DNA from: Hymenobacter chitinivorans DSM 11115
GTDB lineage: Bacteria; Bacteroidota; Bacteroidia; Cytophagales; Hymenobacteraceae
Assembly (NCBI RefSeq): GCF_002797555.1
Contig: NZ_PGFA01000001.1
Span: forward strand, 3,162,001 to 3,226,000
Reading direction: 5' to 3'
Length of the DNA stretch: 64,000 bases
Shown here: piece by piece, positions 60,123 through 64,000 of the stretch
How positions within the stretch are numbered: position 1 is the stretch's first letter
Layout of the letters: the number at the start of each line of letters is the position of its first letter
Notes under the pieces: model-generated
Told to the model about the DNA's origin: nothing
The model's database searches: none
The model's input: the letters and a program-made list of their open reading frames with translations, nothing else
Translations under genes and position numbers: made by a program

Positions 60123-62267
60123 TTACTCCTTGGGCGGCGTGGTGGTAGCCGGCGGGGTAATGGTGGTGTTTACGCCCGCGTCGGGGGCCTGGCCGCCGAG
60201 CAGGTCAATCAGGTTGAGCGGCTCAAACTGGGAGGAGTCGGCGGCAAATACGGTGCGGGTCGTATCGGGGCGCACGGCCCGGAAAATGGAGCCGTGGGCC
60301 CGGCCGGGGAAGCTCAGGTTGTAGGTCACACTGTTGCGGGCCTCCTCCGAAATCATGCCCTTGCGCTCCATCAGGTCGGCAATGAGGCGGTGGAAGTAAC
60401 GGGCCGAGCTGCGCATCTCCCCGTACTGGTTGAACGACATCTGGTAGCGCTTGGGCCGCGGAATGATGCTGGCCAGGTACAGGCTTTCCGACAGGTTCAG
60501 GTTGCCGGGCTGCTTGTCGAAGTAGAAGCGCGCGGCCTCGTTGACGCCGTAGATTTTCGGGCCCCACTCGATGATGTTCAGATACACCTCAAACATGCGC
60601 TCCTTGGACACGAGGCGGGTATTTTCAATGAGCCACACAATCAGGGCTTCCTCAATCTTGCGGGTCACGGTTTTTTGTCGGGTCAAAAACACGTTTTTGA
60701 CCAGCTGCATCGAAATCGTGCTGCCGCCGCGGGCAAAGCGCTTTTCCTTGATATTCTGGATGGCCGACTTCACGAAAGCCTTTTCCATGAAGCCCTTATG
60801 CGTCATGAAGCGCGGGTCCTCGGCCGTCATGATGGCCCCCTTGAGGTAGTCGGCTACCTCGTTGTAGGGCGTAAACTTCGGGTTCGACGGGCCCACGGTG
60901 AAGGTTTTGATGGAGTCCCCCTTGTCGTTGTAGGCCGTGTAGGGGAAGTCCTCGTTGAGCTTGTTCAGGTTTTCGCGGCCGAAGCGGCTGATGCGAAAGT
61001 TTTTCGGCGTCAGGCCGGAGTTGAATTCCAGGCTGTCGAGCTGATTCATGTCCAGGGCCAGGTGCAGGCGGTAGGTCAGCGTGCCTTCGCCCTGCATACC
61101 TTCCAGGGTGTTGAACATACCCTCGGGCAGGGCCTCGAAGAACGTGTTGGCCGGCGTCTCGGCCGATTCCACGTCGGCCTTCACCTGCAGGCCGGCCAGG
61201 GCCTCGCTGCGGCTGCGCAACCCGTTCACCATTTTGCCAATCACCCGCTCGTTCACCGGCAGCTTGCGCACGCTCACCACGGGGAAGAACTCCATACGGT
61301 TCAGGGTCACCTTAGTGCCTTTGTCGAGGGCGGCGAAGGCCTGGCCCAGGCGGGCGACGAAGTCGATGCCGCCGCGGGGAAAGCGCACGTCCCGGTCCGA
61401 GAGCTTGGGGTGGTTTACAATGAAGTTGGCGGCCGAGGCCGTGCCGCGCACGGTCAGCTCGTCGTCATCCAGCTCCTTATCCGTCAGGCTCAGGCGCAGC
61501 GTGTCGAACTGCACCCGGGCCCCGTAGCGGCGCAGCACGTAGGGCAGCACCACGGGGCGGCGGCCCAGGCCAAACACCTCGGCCGTGAGGGCATAGTCGC
61601 CGGGTTCCACGTGGCCCTGCACCCCGACGCGGTTTTCCACCGAGTCGATGACGGCCGTTACCTGCCCGCTGATGTCGCCGTCCTCAATGGCCAGGCGGGG
61701 CATGGTAATGCGGGCCCGGTGCCGGGGGCTTTCGAAGGTGACCAGGAAATTGCGAAAATCGGCTTCTTCGGGAATATTGTCGAAGCTGCCCTCCAGGAGC
61801 TGGTTTACCAGCAGGCCGTAGTTTACGCCTTTGGTTGTGTCGCGCGGGGTAGCCGGCTGGGCGCCTTTCTTCTTGTAGAGAAAGGAAAAGTTGTCGGAGG
61901 TGGCCGTTTTGCGGGCCGTGAGCTGGGCGTCGTTGATTTCGAGGTTGCTGAACACCGGCCGGCCGGCAAACAGGGACTTCACGCTCAAGGACACCGTCAT
62001 GTTGCGGGCCCGCAGCAATGTATCGGTGGGGGCGGCCGTGGGCACCATGCTCATGCCGGCAATGCCGACCGTGTTGAGGTCGGTGAAGCGGGCCGTGCCC
62101 AGGGTCAGCGTAACTGGATATTTCCGCTCTACTTTGGCTTTTGCCCGCTGCAGAGCATAGTCTAGAAGCTGCTGTCGTTTGAGCAAAAACACGCCCAGGG
62201 CCACGCCGAGCAACACCACGAGGATGCCCAGACCGATGCCTATTTTTTTCTTAGTAGCTGAAGTCAC
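60123..62267 (-). CDS. GT51 peptidoglycan transglycosylase with AsmA-like N-terminus
   Basis: 714 residues from the GTG at 62267, the first start that puts the membrane anchor (KKKIGIGLGILVVLLGVALG) near the N-terminus. About 370 residues follow with the repetitive strand pattern of AsmA/DUF748-like periplasmic proteins (DLNTVGIAGMSMVP; SLSVKSLFAGRPVFSNLEIN). The C-terminal 250 residues are GT51: AEDPRFMTHKGF with the catalytic Glu, GGSTISMQLVKNVFL, RKIEEALIVWLIE and LNIIEWGPKIYGV. No transpeptidase. It polymerises lipid II; the N-domain may bridge the envelope. Confidence 0.88.
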   Translation of the reverse strand: MTSATKKKIGIGLGILVVLLGVALGVFLLKRQQLLDYALQRAKAKVERKYPVTLTLGTARFTDLNTVGIAGMSMVPTAAPTDTLLRARNMTVSLSVKSLFAGRPVFSNLEINDAQLTARKTATSDNFSFLYKKKGAQPATPRDTTKGVNYGLLVNQLLEGSFDNIPEEADFRNFLVTFESPRHRARITMPRLAIEDGDISGQVTAVIDSVENRVGVQGHVEPGDYALTAEVFGLGRRPVVLPYVLRRYGARVQFDTLRLSLTDKELDDDELTVRGTASAANFIVNHPKLSDRDVRFPRGGIDFVARLGQAFAALDKGTKVTLNRMEFFPVVSVRKLPVNERVIGKMVNGLRSRSEALAGLQVKADVESAETPANTFFEALPEGMFNTLEGMQGEGTLTYRLHLALDMNQLDSLEFNSGLTPKNFRISRFGRENLNKLNEDFPYTAYNDKGDSIKTFTVGPSNPKFTPYNEVADYLKGAIMTAEDPRFMTHKGFMEKAFVKSAIQNIKEKRFARGGSTISMQLVKNVFLTRQKTVTRKIEEALIVWLIENTRLVSKERMFEVYLNIIEWGPKIYGVNEAARFYFDKQPGNLNLSESLYLASIIPRPKRYQMSFNQYGEMRSSARYFHRLIADLMERKGMISEEARNSVTYNLSFPGRAHGSIFRAVRPDTTRTVFAADSSQFEPLNLIDLLGGQAPDAGVNTTITPPATTTPPKE

Positions 62268-62340
62268 GCGAACGAGAAGAGGGAGAAAAGAGCGGAAGGC
62301 GTATGCCAATGTTGTGCCGAACCCGCTGCCGCTCGGGTAA

Positions 62341-62348
62341 CAAAGGTA
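62341..62348 (-). promoter_or_regulatory. -7 box of the transglycosylase gene
   Basis: TACCTTTG on minus. It is the mirror image of the box at 62392-62399; together they form a 13-bp inverted repeat. Confidence 0.6.
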
Positions 62349-62391
62349 GCGAAAACCGTCGCGCGAACCGTAGCCGCGCCGCCTCATTCGC

Positions 62392-62399
62392 TACCTTTG
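62392..62399 (+). promoter_or_regulatory. -7 box of purB
   Basis: TACCTTTG on plus, 27 nt before the ATG at 62427. Confidence 0.6.
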
Positions 62400-62426
62400 A
62401 GCACTCTGGCCAACTTCTTTCTACGC

Positions 62427-63791
62427 ATGACTGCTGCTGCCGACTACGCCGCCCTCTCCCCGCTCACCGCCGTTTCGCCCCTCGACGGGCGCTACCGCCG
62501 CCAAACGCTGCCACTGGCTGCTTACTTCTCCGAGCTGGCCCTGATTCGCTACCGGGTGCTCATTGAGGTCGAGTACTTCATTGCCTTGTGCGAGCTGCCT
62601 TTGCCCCAGCTGCAGGGCGTGGACGAGGCCGTGTTTGGTCAACTGCGCGGCATTTACAAGAACTTCACCCAGGCCGATGCCGAGGCGGTAAAGGCCCACG
62701 AAAAGGTCACCAACCACGACGTGAAGGCCGTGGAGTACTTCCTGCGGGACCAGTTTTCGGCCCTGGGCCTGGGTAGCTACCTGGAGTTTATTCACTTCGG
62801 GCTGACTTCCCAAGACATCAACAACACGGCCATTCCCCTGAGCTTGCAGCACGCCCTGCTGCACACGCTGCTGCCCGCCTACGCCCAGGTGCGCAACCAG
62901 CTGGCCACCCGCGCCGCCGACTGGGAAGCCATTCCGATGCTGGCCCGCACCCACGGGCAGCCGGCCTCGCCCACGCGCCTGGGCAAGGAAATTCAGGTGT
63001 TTGTGGCCCGGCTCGACGCCCAGGTGGAGCTGCTGGCCCAAGTGCCGTTCGGGGCCAAGTTTGGGGGAGCTACCGGCAACCTGAACGCCCACCAAGTGGC
63101 CTATCCGCAGGTCGACTGGAAGCAGTTTGCCGACGTGTTTGTGAACAACCGCCTGGGCTTGCACCGCAGCCAGCCCACCACCCAGATTGAGCACTACGAC
63201 CATCTGGCTGCTACCTGCGACGGGCTCAAGCGCCTCAACAACATCCTCATCGACCTGGCCCGGGACGTGTGGCAATACATTTCGATGGGCTATTTCAAGC
63301 AGACCATCAAGGCCGGGGAAGTGGGCTCGTCGGCCATGCCCCACAAGGTCAACCCGATTGACTTCGAAAATGCCGAGGGCAACCTGGGCGTGGCCAACGC
63401 CGTGCTGGAGCACCTCGCGGCCAAGCTGCCCATCAGCCGCCTGCAGCGCGACCTGACCGACTCCACCGTGCTGCGCAACCTGGGCGTGCCGCTGGGTCAC
63501 ATCCTGATTGCGCTGACCTCGCTGCAGCGCGGCCTCGATAAGCTGGCCCTCGACGAGCAGGCCCTGCACCGCGACCTGGAGGCCAACTGGGCTGTGGTGG
63601 CCGAGGCCATTCAGACGGTGCTGCGCCGCGAGAATTACCCCGACCCCTACAACGCCCTCAAAGCCCTGACCCGCACCGGCGAGGCTATTTCCCAGAGCAG
63701 CATCCAAGAGTTTATTGAGACGCTGACCGTGGCCGAAAGCGTGAAGCAGGAATTGCGCGCCATTACGCCGCACACCTACGTGGGCATCTAG
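62427..63791 (+). CDS. purB: Adenylosuccinate lyase
   Basis: 454 residues from the ATG at 62427 (the frame opens earlier at 62397 with TTG). Fumarase/aspartase superfamily signature GSSAMPHKVNP near residue 315, and SPLDGRYRRQ plus ARTHGQPASPTRLG. The C-terminal purB start and a long helical bundle are complete. It catalyses two steps of purine synthesis (SAICAR and adenylosuccinate cleavage). Confidence 0.95.
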   Translation: MTAAADYAALSPLTAVSPLDGRYRRQTLPLAAYFSELALIRYRVLIEVEYFIALCELPLPQLQGVDEAVFGQLRGIYKNFTQADAEAVKAHEKVTNHDVKAVEYFLRDQFSALGLGSYLEFIHFGLTSQDINNTAIPLSLQHALLHTLLPAYAQVRNQLATRAADWEAIPMLARTHGQPASPTRLGKEIQVFVARLDAQVELLAQVPFGAKFGGATGNLNAHQVAYPQVDWKQFADVFVNNRLGLHRSQPTTQIEHYDHLAATCDGLKRLNNILIDLARDVWQYISMGYFKQTIKAGEVGSSAMPHKVNPIDFENAEGNLGVANAVLEHLAAKLPISRLQRDLTDSTVLRNLGVPLGHILIALTSLQRGLDKLALDEQALHRDLEANWAVVAEAIQTVLRRENYPDPYNALKALTRTGEAISQSSIQEFIETLTVAESVKQELRAITPHTYVGI

Positions 63792-63838
63792 CCGGCGGCT
63801 TGCTAGCGGAATTTACTACCCTATAAGTTTTCCTTTCT

Positions 63839-64000
63839 ATGAACAGATTTCTACTGCTGGCGGCCCTGCTGGCCAGCCCGGGCCTGACCCAGGCCCAGAG
63901 CTGGCAATGGGTGGCCGGAGCTACCGGCCCCGGTAATGCCCGCATTCTGGCTACTGCCACCGACGGCGCCGGCGGCACCGTGGTAGCCGGCGACTTCACC
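63839..64000 (+). CDS. Secreted protein, 3' end cut off by the window
   Basis: 54 visible residues. Signal peptide MNRFLLLAALLASPGLTQA with cleavage near QAQ, then SWQWVAGATGPGNARI and TDGAGGTVVAGDFT, which resembles the first blade of secreted beta-propeller (SBBP-type) proteins of the Bacteroidota. The rest lies outside the window, so a T9SS sorting domain cannot be checked. Confidence 0.75.
   Translation, partial: MNRFLLLAALLASPGLTQAQSWQWVAGATGPGNARILATATDGAGGTVVAGDFT

Noticed and set aside
60108..62165. A 685-residue plus-strand frame opposite the transglycosylase
   Set aside because: No family motif, shadow composition, and the opposite strand has a full GT51 domain.

Overview
The window looks like a chromosomal segment from a high-GC member of the Bacteroidota, most likely Hymenobacter or a close relative. 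The signs are the high GC content, several start-proximal -7 boxes of the Bacteroidota type TAnnTTTG with no clear Shine-Dalgarno sequences, a DUF5686 outer-membrane protein with a carboxypeptidase-regulatory-like plug, a type VI subtype iii style tube protein (TssD), MenA, a eukaryote-like GT3 glycogen synthase, and many lipoproteins with short lipobox signal peptides. No rRNA, tRNA, CRISPR array, prophage or transposase was seen.

Layout. 1-8.5 kb: metabolic enzymes (two aldo/keto reductases, an SDR, a Tat-exported Gfo/Idh/MocA oxidoreductase, a GH43 lipoprotein, a DUF4136 lipoprotein, a fatty-acid desaturase). 8.6-14.7 kb: a TPR sensor histidine kinase, a DUF885 peptidase-like protein, and a PAS-only protein followed by a CZB-like four-helix protein that has lost every zinc ligand. 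14.8-20.4 kb: S41 and M28 peptidases, two acetyltransferases, and a tandem hairpin array. 20.5-26.7 kb: a YfcC-type permease, a prolyl-hydroxylase/WD40 fusion, a tandem DUF421 pair and a small membrane protein. 26.9-30.7 kb: a glycogen pair (GH13 branching-type enzyme and GT3 synthase). 30.8-43.1 kb: mixed housekeeping (STAS protein, RNase Z, queuosine precursor transporter, TrpRS, CoA-transferase, DEAD-box helicase, DUF5686 protein).

44.2-48.1 kb is the most unusual part. It is a compact minus-strand cassette led by a TssD (Hcp-like) tube protein whose C-terminus carries a TNT-like NAD(P)+ glycohydrolase domain. It overlaps by 4 nt with the first of two paralogous unknown proteins, which I propose as immunity proteins. 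An SseB-like protein with swapped domain order and another small protein follow. No structural T6SS genes are in the window, so this would be an orphan effector/immunity island. Glutathione peroxidase genes lie on both sides.

48.1-64 kb: MenA, a LOG-type phosphoribohydrolase, ArgRS, divergent arginase and arginine decarboxylase (polyamine supply), two tiny paralogous lipoproteins, a HAD phosphatase divergent from a HemY-type oxidase, a polyprenol-phosphate mannosyltransferase, TerC, a GT51 transglycosylase with a large AsmA-like N-terminus, and PurB divergent from it. Intergenic DNA is rich in structured repeats: composite inverted-repeat elements, a 29-bp perfect inverted repeat, oligomer-built hairpins and many intrinsic terminators.
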